Assembly: GCF_000004195.4 (NCBI RefSeq)
Contig: NC_030682.2
Span: 154,229,872 to 154,293,871, forward strand
DNA: 64,000 nucleotides
DNA from: Xenopus tropicalis
Taxonomy: Eukaryota > Chordata > Amphibia > Anura > Pipidae
Reading direction: 5' to 3'
The position numbers and the translations under genes were made by a program. The notes under the pieces are model-generated. The model made no database searches and was not told the DNA's origin. It saw only the letters and a program-made list of their open reading frames with translations. Below are positions 1 through 11,189 of this stretch, in pieces (within the stretch, counting starts at the first letter, position 1; each line of letters opens with the position of its first letter).

Positions 1-915
1 CCCCAATGATCTTGGCTCTTCCAGCAGGGCAATGACCCCAATGATCTTGGCTCTTCCAGCAGGGCAATGACCCCAATGATCTTGGCTCTTCCAGCAGGGC
101 AATGACCCCAATGATCTTGGCTCTTCCAGCAGGGCAATGACCCCAATGATCTTGGCTCTTCCAGCAGGGCAATGACCCCAATGATCTTGGCTCTTCCAGC
201 AGGGCAATGACCCCAATGATCTTGGCTCTTCCAGCAGGGCAATGACCCCAATGATCTTGGCTCTTCCAGCAGGACAATGGCCCCAATGATCTTGGCTCTT
301 CCAGCAGGACAATGCCCCTAATGATCTTGGCTCTTCCAACAGGACAATGCCCCCAATGATCTTGGCTCTTCCAGCAGGGCAATGACCCCAATGATCTTGG
401 CTCTTCCAGCAGGGCAATGACCCCAATGATCTTGGCTCTTCCAGCAGGGCAATGACCCCAATGATCTTGGCTCTTCCAGCAGGGCAATGACCCCAATGAT
501 CTTGGCTCTTCCAGCAGGGCAATGACCCCAATGATCTTGGCTCTTCCAGCAGGACAATGCCCCCAATGATCTTGGCTCTTCCAGCAGGACAATGCCCCCA
601 ATGATCTTGGCTCTTCCAGGAGGACAATGACCCCAATGATCTTGGCTCTTCCAGCAGGGCAATGACCCCAATGATCTTGGCTCTTCCAGCAGGGCAATGA
701 CCCCAATGATCTTGGCTCTTCCAGCAGGGCAATGACCCCAATGATCTTGGCTCTTCCAGCAGGACAATGGCCCCAATGATCTTGGCTCTTCCAGCAAGGC
801 AATGCCCCCAATGATCTTGGCTCTTCCAGCAGGGCAATGCCCCCAATGATCTTGGCTCTTCCAGGAGGACAATGCCCCCAATGATCTTGGCTCTTCCAGC
901 AGGGCAATGACCCCA
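1..915. repeat. 35-bp minisatellite derived from Tc1 transposase
   Basis: About 26 head-to-tail copies of a 35-bp unit, cut by the window start. Each unit holds ccagcagggcaatgacccca, and the last copy runs without a break into a Tc1-type transposase remnant at about 893-1090. The unit equals the part of that transposase around the catalytic Asp-Asn-Asp-Pro residues followed by a junction. Single-base variants (agggc/aggac, tgacc/tgccc) recur in blocks, as expected from unequal exchange. No coding role is supported. Confidence 0.95.
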
Positions 916-1090
916 AACATACGCCAAAAAGCACCCAGAAATGGATGGCAACAAAGCGCTGGGGAGTTCTGATTGGCCAGCAATGAGTCCAGATCTAAAT
1001 CCCATTGAACATCTGTGGAGAGATCTTACAATTCCTGTTGGGAAAAGGCGCCAATAAGAGAGACCTGGAGCCGTTTGCAAAGGAAGGTCC
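893..1090 (+). pseudogene. Tc1/mariner-type transposase remnant (DDE domain)
   Basis: Translation of about 893-965 gives a DNDPKHTPKSTQKWM-like stretch, the second catalytic-Asp block of Tc1 transposases. After a frame change, about 964-1020 gives WPAMSPDLNPIEHLWRDL, the strongly conserved block with the third catalytic acidic residue. Two frames and stops make this a dead fragment. The 5' part of the transposase is replaced by the 35-bp array and no terminal inverted repeats are seen. Family assignment is confident from the two motifs; the subfamily is not. Confidence 0.85.
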
Positions 1091-1099
1091 AACATTCCC

Positions 1100-1722
1100 G
1101 CTGAGAGGGGCTTATTGGTGGTTATAGGGGCTGAGAGGGGCAAGGAGCTTATTGGTGGTTATAGGGACTGAGAGGGGTAAGGGGCTTATTGGCGGTTATA
1201 GGGACTGAGAGAGGTAAGGGGCTTATTGGCGGTTATAGGGACTGAGAGGGGTAAGGGGCTTATTGGCGGTTATAGGGACTGGGAGGGGTAAGGGGCTTAT
1301 TGGCGGTTATAGGGACTGGGAGGGATAAGGGGCTTATTGGCGGTTATAGGGGCTGAGAGGGGTAAGGGGCTTATTGGTGGTTATAGGGACTGGGAGGGGT
1401 AAGGGGCTTATTGGCGGTTATAATGGCTGAGAGGGGTAAGGGGCTTATTGGCGGTTATAGGGGCTGAGAGGGGTAAGGGGCTTATTGGCGGTTATAGGGG
1501 CTGAGAGGGGTAAGGGGCTTATTGGCGGTTATAGGGGCTGAGAGGGGTAAGGGGCTTATTGGCGGTTATAGGGACTGGGAGGGGTAAGGGGCTTATTGGC
1601 GGTTATAGGTACTGAGAGGGGTAAGGGGCTTATTGGCGGTTATAGGGGCTGAGAGGGGTAAGGGGCTTATTGGCGGTTATAGGGACTGAGAGGGGCAAGG
1701 GGCTTATTGGTGGTTATAGGGA
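1100..1722. repeat. 37-bp minisatellite
   Basis: About 16 copies of a unit containing ggggcttattggcggttata followed by a purine-rich ggg(a/g)ctgagaggggtaa part. Copies differ at a few fixed positions (ggtgg/ggcgg, ctgaga/ctggga). It begins directly after the Tc1 remnant. No gene overlaps it. Confidence 0.93.
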
Positions 1723-2982
1723 GCGACGGATTTCAGTTATTATGGGGGTGCAACTAAATATTAAGTTACGGGGGCCAATAATTGTGTCCGGCCCATTTGT
1801 GGAGTTTTGTGAGACATTACGTCCCATTGGCTGTTCCAATACCCGCGGGGAATAAACGAGTTACTGCAATAACTGGGTGCCAACAATATTGCCCATGTGT
1901 ATATATTTATATAGTAAAACTCCCGCCGCAGACGAGCCGTACGGAGGGGGGGGGGGGGTCAGTCGCTGGGGGGCTTCCGGGGGCGGAGCCAAATCCCTGG
2001 AATCCGCGGCAGAAACCAAAGGGGAGGGATTTGCGACGTGAGGGAAAATGAAGGAGGAGCCAAAGGAACAAACTCGATGCAGATTTTATTTGACAAAAAC
2101 ACTTTAATAAAACCCCAAACACAGAAATAACTTTATATTAACTGGGGGAGAATGATGGAAAGGGTTAATAATATCTGTGCCACGAGCTGCGGGCAGTTCT
2201 GTCGATTTGGCCCAATTAACCCCTACAATAGATTCCACTCGCACTGAAACTGGGGGTCAGTTATTTATAGCTATCTGGTTGCTAGGGTCTTGTTCACCTT
2301 AGCAACCAGGCAGTGGGTTAATAGAATAGAAAGTAACAATATATAGGTGTGAGGGCACACGAAGCTGCTTTATAAAAACAATAAATAATGAAGACCAATT
2401 GCAAAAAAAATACTGAAGACCAACTGCAAAGTTGCCAGGAACAGGCCGATCTATAACTAAAACTTAATGTAAAGTTGCTCCTCCCCTTTGTACAGTTTTG
2501 GGCAGAACCAGCGACGCTGCCACCGAATCGGATCAGTATCCGGCTCCGCCCACCTCTGAAACTGGGGGATCTGAGTCGCTGCTGGAATTGCCCCCAGCAA
2601 TGGGAGGAGCCTCTATACCCACTATAACCCGCCTGCTTAGGGTTCTGCCAATGTGCAGCGCCAAGTTCCCGCTAGACCCCACCCCCTGCGCAGTGTCACT
2701 GCTAAACCCCACCCCCGCACAATGTCCCCACTAAACCCCACCCCCTGCGCAGTTTCACTGCTAAACCCCGCCCCCTGCGCAGTTTCACTGCTAAACCCCA
2801 CCCCCTGCGCAGTGTCACTGATAAACCCCACCCCCTGCGCATCGCCCCGCGTAACTGCTACTAACTGAGAACGTACTGAATAAAACCCCCCAGTGGGGGA
2901 GACTCTGGGTAATGCCCCCGGCTGCGGCACTGTACCCTCTGTATAATACTCTCCCGACCCAAGAGCTTGCACTCCACTGAGC
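1723..2982 (-). other. sgo2: sgo2 3' UTR and downstream flank
   Basis: This is the region after the sgo2 stop on the minus strand. The first AATAAA on that strand is at 2085-2090 (tttatt on the plus strand), which would give a 3' UTR of about 0.9 kb. A short 30-bp repeat lies inside it at 2678-2850. From 1723 to 2080 I see no gene. The poly(A) choice is an inference; transcript ends would settle it. Confidence 0.45.
2678..2850. repeat. short 30-bp tandem repeat in sgo2 3' UTR
   Basis: Six copies, some degenerate, of a C-rich unit with accccaccccctgcgcagt and a cactgctaa part. The array would lie in the sgo2 3' UTR if the AATAAA at 2085-2090 is used. Confidence 0.85.
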
Positions 2983-5900
2983 TTAACATTTCTCCATCTT
3001 GACTTTTATCTTCCGCGGCTTCTTCCTGTCCCGGTGGATCGGGGGGCGCAGGAATTCCGCGCTGGTGTTGGGGTCCCCGCGCCTCAGTTTGCTGCAATGG
3101 GGAACAGAAAGGGAAAGGTCTCACAAACGGGGCAGTTACTCCCCTACTTGCACCCGCCCCCCCCGCCCAACCCACACAGGGGCTGCTGGGAGTTTGTCGC
3201 CTGCACCACAGTCACACGTGGGGGGGGCCCACAGTCACACGAGGGGGGGGGGCCCACAGTCACACGAGGGGGGGGGGCCACAGTCACACGAGGGGGGGGG
3301 GCCACAGTCACACGAGGGGGGGGCCACAGTCACACGAGGGGGGGGCCACAGTCACACGAGGGGGGGGGCCACAGTCACACGAGGGGGGGGGGCCACAGTC
3401 ACACGAGGGGGGGGGCCACAGTCACACGAGGGGGGGGGCCACAGTCACACGAGGGGGGGGGCCACAGTCACACGAGGGGGGGGGCCACAGTCACACGAGG
3501 GAGGGGGCCACAGTCACACGAGGGGGGGGGCACAGTCACACGAGGGGGGGGGGCACAGTCACACGAGGGGGGGGGCACAGTCACACGAGGGGGGGGGCAC
3601 AGTCACACGAGGGGGGGCCACAGTCACACGAGGGGGGGGCCACAGTCACACGAGGGGGGGGCCACAGTCACACGAGGGGGGGCCACAGTCACACGAGGGA
3701 GGGGGCCACAGTCACACGAGGGAGGGGGCCCACAGTCACACGAGGGAGGGGGCCCACAGTCACACGAGGGAGGGGGCCCACAGTCACACGAGGGAGGGGG
3801 CCCACAGTCACACGAGGGAGGGGGCCACAGTCACACGAGGGGGGGGGCCACAGTCACACGAGGGGGGGGGGCCACAGTCACACGAGGGAGGGGGCCCACA
3901 GTCACACGAGGGAGGGGGCCACAGTCACACGAGGGGGGGGCCACAGTCACACGAGGGGGGGGGGCCACAGTCACACGAGGGGGGGGGCCACAGTCACACG
4001 AGGGGGGGGGCCACAGTCACACGAGGGGGGGGCCACAGTCACACGAGGGGGGGGCCACAGTCACACGAGGGGGGGGCCACAGTCACACGAGGGGGGGCCA
4101 CAGTCACACGAGGGGGGGCCACAGTCACGAGGGGGGGGACACAGTCACACGAGGGAGGGGGCCCACAGTCACACGAGGGAGGGGGCCCACAGTCACACGA
4201 GGGAGGGGGCCCACAGTCACACGAGGGAGGGGGCCACAGTCACACGAGGGGGGGGGCCACAGTCACACGAGGGGGGGGGGCCACAGTCACACGAGGGGGG
4301 GGGCCACAGTCACACGAGGGGGGGGGCCACAGTCACACGAGGGGGGGGGCCACAGTCACACGAGGGGGGGGCCACAGTCACACGAGGGGGGGCCACAGTC
4401 ACACGAGGGGGGGGCCACAGTCACACGAGGGGGGGGGCCACAGTCACACGAGGGGGGGGCCACAGTCACACGAGGGGGGGGCCACAGTCACACGAGGGGG
4501 GGCCACAGTCACACGAGGGGGGGGCCACAGTCACACGAGGGGGGGCCACAGTCACGAGGGGGGGACACAGTCACACGAGGGAGGGGGCCCACAGTCACAC
4601 GAGGGAGGGGGCCCACAGTCACACGAGGGAGGGGGCCCACAGTCACACGAGGGAGGGGGCCACAGTCACACGAGGGGGGGGCCACAGTCACACGAGGGGG
4701 GGGGGCCACAGTCACACGAGGGGGGGGGCCACAGTCACACGAGGGGGGGGCCACAGTCACACGAGGGGGGGGGCCACAGTCACACGAGGGGGGGGGCCAC
4801 AGTCACACGAGGGGGGGGCCACAGTCACACGAGGGGGGGGCCACAGTCACACGAGGGGGGGCCACAGTCACGAGGGGGGGGACACAGTCACACGAGGGGG
4901 GGCACAGTCACACGAGGGGGGGCACAGTCACACGAGGGGGGGCACAGTCACACGAGGGGGGGGCACAGTCACACGAGGGGGCCCACAGTCACACGAGGGG
5001 GCCCACAGTCACACGAGGGGGGGGGCACAGTCACACGAGGGAGGGGGCCACAGTCACACGAGGGGGGGGGGCACAGTCACACGAGGGGGGGGGCACAGTC
5101 ACACGAGGGGGGGGGCCACAGTCACACGAGGGGGGGGCCACAGTCACACGAGGGGGGGGCCACAGTCACACGAGGGAGGGGGCCACAGTCACACGAGGGA
5201 GGGGGCCCACAGTCACACGAGGGAGGGGCCCACAGTCACACGAGGGAGGGGGCCACAGTCACACGAGGGAGGGGGCCACAGTCACACGAGGGGGGCCACA
5301 GTCACACGAGGGGGGGGGCCACAGTCACACGAGGGGGGGGCCACAGTCACACAGTACCGCCCCCCCCCCCACAGACAGACAGACGGGGGCCCAAACCCCA
5401 CAAACAGAACTCACGCCCCCAGACTGGGCTCCTTGTAGTTCACTGGGTTCCGCCTCCTCCTGCCGAAGCCCCGGGGACACTGATCCTCGTCGGACTTGGG
5501 GGAAAGTTTAAAGGTTCCGGGAGTCGCGTTGGTCACGTCCTGTAGCGGCTGCACAGCTGGAACGGAACAGCAGAACTCAGGGAAAGTCCCATAGGAACGA
5601 AACCCAATTGGTACCGATGGTTCCTGTGCATGTGTTACTGATACACCCCCCCCCCCTATTACCCAACTGGTCTGTTCTACAGCCACTTACTGTTCCCTCC
5701 ATGGGGGGGGCACCTACCCCTGCGCTCTTACTGTACTGTAACCGCTTGGTTGTGCCCCCCACTAATACTGCTGTTTCCCGCCTTAACCCTTCCTGCCCTG
5801 CTGCCCCTCACATTGGGAATGCCCTCCCTGATTGCCCCCAGAGAGAATCCTCCCTCAGTCTGTTTAAAACTTAAAGACCCCCTATTGGGGCCCCGCACAG

Positions 5901-8900
5901 CCCCTGGGAACTGGCACTTATATTATATTGTCACCCACTGTGACCTACAGCCCTTATATTTGCCTATTTGTGCCTGTAAGTTACCCTCCCATATAGATTG
6001 TAAGCTCTACGGGGCAGGGACCTCCATCCTCTTGTGTCTTTGACTCTTAACTTATTGCAACTGTATCTTGTATTTATTGTTATACTGTGTATTTATCCAT
6101 TATCTTAATAACACCCTGTTGGTATGAATCTATTCTATTGTACAGCACAAACAAACAAAATGGAGGGACCCCAAGGTGCCACGTACCCACTTCCTGCTCG
6201 TCTGCGCTTTGGTTCTGATCCCGCGTCTCGCCGTCTCCCCGTTCAGCAACTCCCTGCGCCCTGCAGCTCTCACCATAGACCCTGAAGTTGCTGCGCTCCT
6301 CGGGGGCCGGCAGTTCCAAGTCTGGGTTATTGCTGGGAGGTCTCTCTATAGAGAAGGAGGAGTCGGCTGTGGCGTCGGCAGAAGGGAATTCCAGGAAACT
6401 ATTTCCCACCGTGGAGTCGAGAATCGATTCGCTGACCATATCGAGCAGGAAGGAATCGCTGGCCAATAGGCTGCGCAGAACCCGGGGCTTTTTGCTCAGC
6501 TGAGTAAGGGGCGGGTCTAGGAGGCTTTCCCGGACCAGGGGGCCAATGGGCTCTTTTGTGGGTAACACATGGGTTTTGCGTTTGTCGGCAGGGGAGGAGG
6601 AATAGCAGAAGGCACCGCCCCCAGGGGTAACTTTCCCGCTCGCACTGCCCAGCGCCCGTTTGTGGCCCTTACTCTCGGGCTCCGCACTCAGACCTTGTGT
6701 CTCGGGCACAATAAGGTCGTTACTTGCGTTGCTAGGAAACAAGTCGGGTTTGTGAATGACATAGGTTTCCCTCCGGTACCGCACGCCGTCTCTAGGAACG
6801 CCGCAGCCCGTAGCGGACGTTGTGGCTTCACAAGTGCTGACAAAATACGTTTCCCGGCGAAGGAGCGATTGGCCGCCCTCGGTGTTACTATGGAAACTGC
6901 TGAAAACGCCCCCAGTTTTCCCGAGGGAAAGCGACCCGCTGGCGTTTGCACTTGTTTCTGCGCTTCCCGTCTCTAAGCCCTGTCCCTGCTGTTTGGGTTT
7001 TCTCTTGACGATCCTGGTCTGTCTCTTTTTGGAGATCTCGGCAGTCGCTGTCTCGCTGCTTATCATGTGACTGCGTTTCGCCGTCTCGCTCTTTATTTCC
7101 TCCAATGGCTCCTCGGGCCGAGGGGGTTCCGTGCGTTCCCCGGGCAGGACCTGCTGCTCGCAGGAAGGTTCCGGAGCCAAATGAGTCGTTCCCTCATTCT
7201 CCCCCCACTGGTGTCTCTTCCCTCCAATCCCAGAGTCACATGTGATTTCAGTCTCCTCTTGTTTAATTGGCTGAGCCCAAGCAGGGGTCTCCGGATCCCC
7301 CAGAGCGTCTCTTGCGGCCGGTGGTGCAACAAGCGCAGGTTTTGCGTCGGCGTGGGGCTGAGTGTGACCCCCAATCTGTTCTTCATCTTTATCCTCTAAA
7401 TCAAACCTTTTCTCTTTTACTTTGCCTTTAATCTGTTTATCAATAGACGTTGCACCATGTTTCTTGCTTGCGTGCGTTTTCTCGCGTTTGGCGACTTTCA
7501 CCTTCCGTAATGCGGCCCCGTCTCGCTTTACTGGGATGCAGGACTTGGCTCTCTCGCCGTGGGTTTTGCTTAGTGATGAAACTGTGATTATAGGGGCGGA
7601 GCCATCGCTAGACGTCATTTCCATATCAGCGTCATAAACGGTTTTCTCCTGTCCGCCATTTTGCCCTGCAGCAGAAGGGACTCGGCCGACAGAAAGGGAA
7701 CCGACACTTTGACCATTTGGCTCTAAAAGCAAATCTGCTGCGGTGCCTTCGGATTGGTCGGAATTTATTTGCGGGTCTGGGAGACTCTCGGCGGCCGCTG
7801 TGGTTCGTCGGACCCTTTGTGGTGAGTTCCATTCAGCCCCGGCCGGAGTCCACCCACTCGGCCCGGTTGTGCCGTTTCCCTCGGGGTTCGGCTCACACTC
7901 GGCCCAGTTGCCACTTTCTAGTCTGGGATTTGGGTTGAAGTCAGACTTACTGGAGTGCGCACTCGAGCGAGAGGCCGACGACGGTTTCTTCCTCTTTGTA
8001 ACAAACCCACAAACGTCAGAATTCAGAACCTCCGAGACTCTGAGCTCCTGGCGGGGATCCTGCCCATTGGGCGAGTGGTTGGCCGCTCCCTCGGGGGCCC
8101 CGGGGATCCCTGCAAAATACATTTATACAAATGTCAGACACAAAACAGCAACACAAACCCCATTGGGCTCCCGGAGCCGAAACGATTGTACCAATAGGAG
8201 GAGCCGAGTGTTGCACATCCGATTGGATCACAGGGATTGGCCAATGAGCCATAAACCCCAGGACTCCCCTCCCCAGTTTTATGCGATAAGGATATATAAA
8301 TTGGTATAAACACAGCTCCAGCTGCTCCATGTAGCGGCGCCCATACCCGCGGGCACATTGTAGCTGCAGCTCCTTTAGACCAATCCCGTGGCTTATCTGC
8401 CTGTGTATGCCCCCCCCCCCCCCACCTGATATTTGGCCTAAAATTCACCAGATCTCGATAGGGCAGGTTTGATTCTACTCGGATCAGGACCCACAACCAC
8501 CATTTGATTGTTTGCTCCTAGGGCCGAATGATGGAATCAGCCCGATACTGCGCAGCTATTGGTGGCCCTATGGGGAGAAAGTCTGGTTGCTTGGCAACCT
8601 CGCCAACTGACTCCCCCAGTGTGTGGGCCCTATAAGAAGAGCGGTAGGAAGTGAAAGAGGGCGGGGCTCTATTACCTGTCGCAGGTGCACTGTGTCGGGT
8701 CGACTGATTGGCCGATCTCTCTCTCAGGGATGTGGATAAAACAGAATTATCCATGGATGTTCCAGGCACCGGTTCTGCTGCGATGGTTCTTCTGCCCCCG
8801 ATGGAGCTGGACGGAACCCTCAGGGCTGTTCCTGTTATTCTATAGCAGGGGGGGTAACGAATGAGACGTGAGCAGCGCCAGGGGGGGGGCAACATTATTA

Positions 8901-11099
8901 CAGAGAGAAGGGAATCATTTAACCATTAAATAAACCCAATAGGCTGTTCTGCCCCCAATAAGGGGTAATTATATCTTAGTTGGGATCAAGTACAGGTACT
9001 GTTTTATTATTACAGAGAAAAGGGAATCCTTTAACCATGAAATAAACCCAATAGGGCTGTTCTGCCCCAATAAGGGGTAATTATATCTTAGTTGGGATCA
9101 AGTACAGGTACTGTTTTATTATTACAGAGAAAAGGGAATCATTTAACCATTAAATAAACACAATAGGGCTGTTCTGCCCCAATAAGGGGTAATTATATCT
9201 TAGTTGGGATCAAGTACAGGTACTGTTTTATTATTACAGAGAAAAGGGAATCATTTAACCATTAAATAAACCCAATAGGGCTGTTCTGCCCCCAATAAGG
9301 GGTAATTATATCTTAGTTGGGATCCAGTACAGGTACTGATTTATTATTACAGAGAACATTCCCTTATAATGGAGCCTATGGAAGGGGCCTTCCCGTAAGT
9401 CAGAGCTTTCTGGATAATGGATCCCATACCTGTAGTTGAACCACACTAAGTCACAATAAATCCCTATTGGGGGGCAGACAGTAAGTGCTGCTCCCAAGGA
9501 CACGTGGGGGCGCCATTCCCAGTCACTGACTGAGCCCCATGAAATATTCCCATTAGACAATAAGTCCCGGGGCGGAACCCAGGAATTAGCGGCAGTGACG
9601 CGGAACATACAGACATTCTATTGGTTCCCATACAGGTAACGCACCGGAACCCCTGCTCCTCCCCCAGAGAGAGGGCGCTATGGCGGCTAAAGCGCTCGCT
9701 CCGCCGCGGTTCTGAAGTGGAAAGATCGGCCGAATGCTGGAAACAAAACAGAAAATACAATTTAAAAACAAAGAATGTGAAATTCTAAAAAATTCCAATT
9801 TACTGAGAAACTCAATGTTTCCCTTAATGACCCCCCAGGGAAGCCAGTGAGTGGGGGTCAGTCTGGTACCGACGGGGGTCCGGCCATCTCTGGGATATGT
9901 ATCCGCACTGGGGCCCCACAGGAACGTACCCCTGGGGGGGCTTATTCCCATTCCCCCCGTGTATTTGCCCCACCTCTATCTCGCTGATCTCTATGGCGGC
10001 CGGCAGGTTCACGTTCATGAACAGATCAATGTCCTTCAGCATCTTGTTCTGAGGGAGGAGAAAGCGGAGATTCAGTGACTCGGGCGCCATATTGTGCAAC
10101 AGAACCTTCTAGCCAGGAATATCAGAATAAATATTTCCCTGGGCAACAAGCTCCGCCCACACCGCTTTACTTTAAATTGGTTGATTTGCATTTCTGCGCC
10201 GGATGGGCGGAGCCTGGGGGGGACCTACCAGGAGGCTCAGGTTTTGCCGCAGGAGCGCGTTCTGGAAATTGAGCATCGTCACTTCCTTCTGTAGGAACAT
10301 CCGGTCGCTCTCCAGTCGCCGCGACTTCTCCCTCTCGGCCGTCAGCGCGCACGCCAGCACCTTATTGTTGTGCTTCAGCGAGATCTTCAGTATCGACGAG
10401 TTGTCTGTAAAATGCAAATTACCCACAATGCATCACATGCGCGGGAAGGAGCCCCGCCCCCCGGTTACAGATGTGGGACACAGAGGGAAGGAGCCCCGCC
10501 CCCCGGTTACAGATGTGGGACACAGAGGGAAGGAGCCCCGCCCCCCGGTTACAGATGTGGGACACAGAGGGAAGGAGCCCCGCCCCCCGGTTACAGATGT
10601 GGGACACAGAGGGAAGGAGCCCCGCCCCCCGGTTACAGATGTGGGACACAGAGGGAAGGAGCCCCGCCCCCGGTTACAGATGTGGGACACAGAGGGAAGG
10701 AGCCCCGCCCCCGGTTACAGATGTGGGACACAGAGGGAAGGAGCCCCGCCCCCCGGTTACAGATGTGGGACACAGAGGGAAGGAGCCCCGCCCCCCGGTT
10801 ACAGATGTGGGACACAGAGGGAAGGAGCCCCGCCCCCCGGTTACAGATGTGGGACACAGAGGGAAGGAGCCCCGCTCCCCGGTTACAGATGTGGGACACA
10901 GAGGGAAGGAGCCCCGCCCCCCGGTTACAGAACACACTGGGGAGGAGGGGATAAGGAACTCACTCAGGGTTTTAGTTTTTATCTTCGCTGCGAGAGTGGT
11001 GTTTAACCTGACGGCCCTCAGGGGCCCCTGTAGCTTCTCGCGCATTCGCTCCTTGACGCTCTGCAGGGTGAGCAGCGCCGCCCCGGGCTGTGCCGCCAT
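2983..11099 (-). CDS. sgo2: shugoshin 2, complete 8-exon CDS
   Basis: Shugoshin protects centromeric cohesin by recruiting PP2A to centromeres in meiosis and mitosis. Coding exons in order of transcription are 11099-10964, 10404-10229, 10048-9974, 9736-9645, 8839-8676, 8109-6274, 5556-5415 and 3091-2983. All have GT-AG borders and compatible phases, and sum to 2730 nt (909 aa plus stop). Residues about 30-130 form the N-terminal coiled coil; NNSSILKISLKHNN and the following FMNVNLPAAIEIS segment match vertebrate SGO2 rather than SGO1. The 612-codon exon is hydrophilic and Ser/Lys/Glu-rich. At about 866-880 the shugoshin C-terminal basic box reads NYKEPSLGAKLRRGD, and the protein ends in a basic tail. 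The start ATG lies in GCCGCC context in the second exon. Least certain are the 9736-9645 donor and the 8839 acceptor, chosen because they alone restore frame. Three introns carry minisatellites. Confidence 0.92.
3205..5352. repeat. G-run minisatellite in the last sgo2 intron
   Basis: About 95 copies of a 20-24 bp unit, cacagtcacacgag followed by 6 to 10 G (sometimes gggaggggg), then cc or c. It fills nearly all of the intron between the last two sgo2 exons (3092-5414). Length variation is mostly in the G run. The plus strand is the non-template strand's complement: sgo2 pre-mRNA carries the C-rich version. The open frames across it are artefacts. Confidence 0.95.
5557..6273 (-). other. sgo2 intron with an L2-like repeat tail
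   Basis: This is the intron between the large sgo2 exon and the exon carrying the C-terminal box. It contains agattgtaagctctacgggg at about 5994-6013, followed by cagggacc, the core of a dispersed vertebrate repeat tail (L2/core-SINE type). The same core is tandemly amplified at 57.1-57.7 kb. No coding sequence is seen. Confidence 0.5.
8890..9440. repeat. tandem copies of a Xenopus-type MITE segment
   Basis: Four copies of a unit of about 117 bp with ggggtaattatatcttagtt, gggatcaagtacaggtactg and ttattattacagagaaaagg. The last copy continues into single-copy text ending in tttctggataatggatccca and tacctgta. That order of motifs matches a very common Xenopus interspersed element as I remember it, which is one reason for assigning the window to Xenopus. 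It lies in the sgo2 intron between exons 8676-8839 and 9645-9736. Confidence 0.7.
10440..10935. repeat. 42-bp minisatellite in sgo2 intron
   Basis: Twelve copies of a unit with ggacacagagggaaggagcc, a ccgccccccgg GC-box-like part and ttacagatgtg. It occupies almost the whole 559-bp intron between coding exons 1 and 2, ending about 28 bp from the exon 1 donor. Confidence 0.95.
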
Positions 11100-11189
11100 C
11101 TTCCAACCAACACGGAATGGAGACAAACTGCAAGAAAAACAGATGGAAACAATATATTTAGAATGAACAGACTGTGTATCTCTGCACCG

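Noticed and set aside
1..915. Possible CRISPR-like array
   Set aside because: Copies are directly joined without unique spacers, and the context is eukaryotic.
2999..5545. Plus-strand open frames of more than 800 codons over the G-run array
   Set aside because: They only translate the tandem unit and overlap in two frames. sgo2 exons lie on the other strand at both ends.
8676..8839. Alternative sgo2 acceptor at ataacag|gaacag
   Set aside because: It leaves the frame open only if the previous exon ended in phase 0, which no donor there allows. The acceptor ctatag at 8840-8845 restores frame.
10229..11099. Calling the gene sgo1 instead of sgo2
   Set aside because: The coiled-coil segment NNSSILKISLKHNN and the following FMNVNLPAAIEIS match SGO2 as I know it; SGO1 has a different N-terminal sequence.
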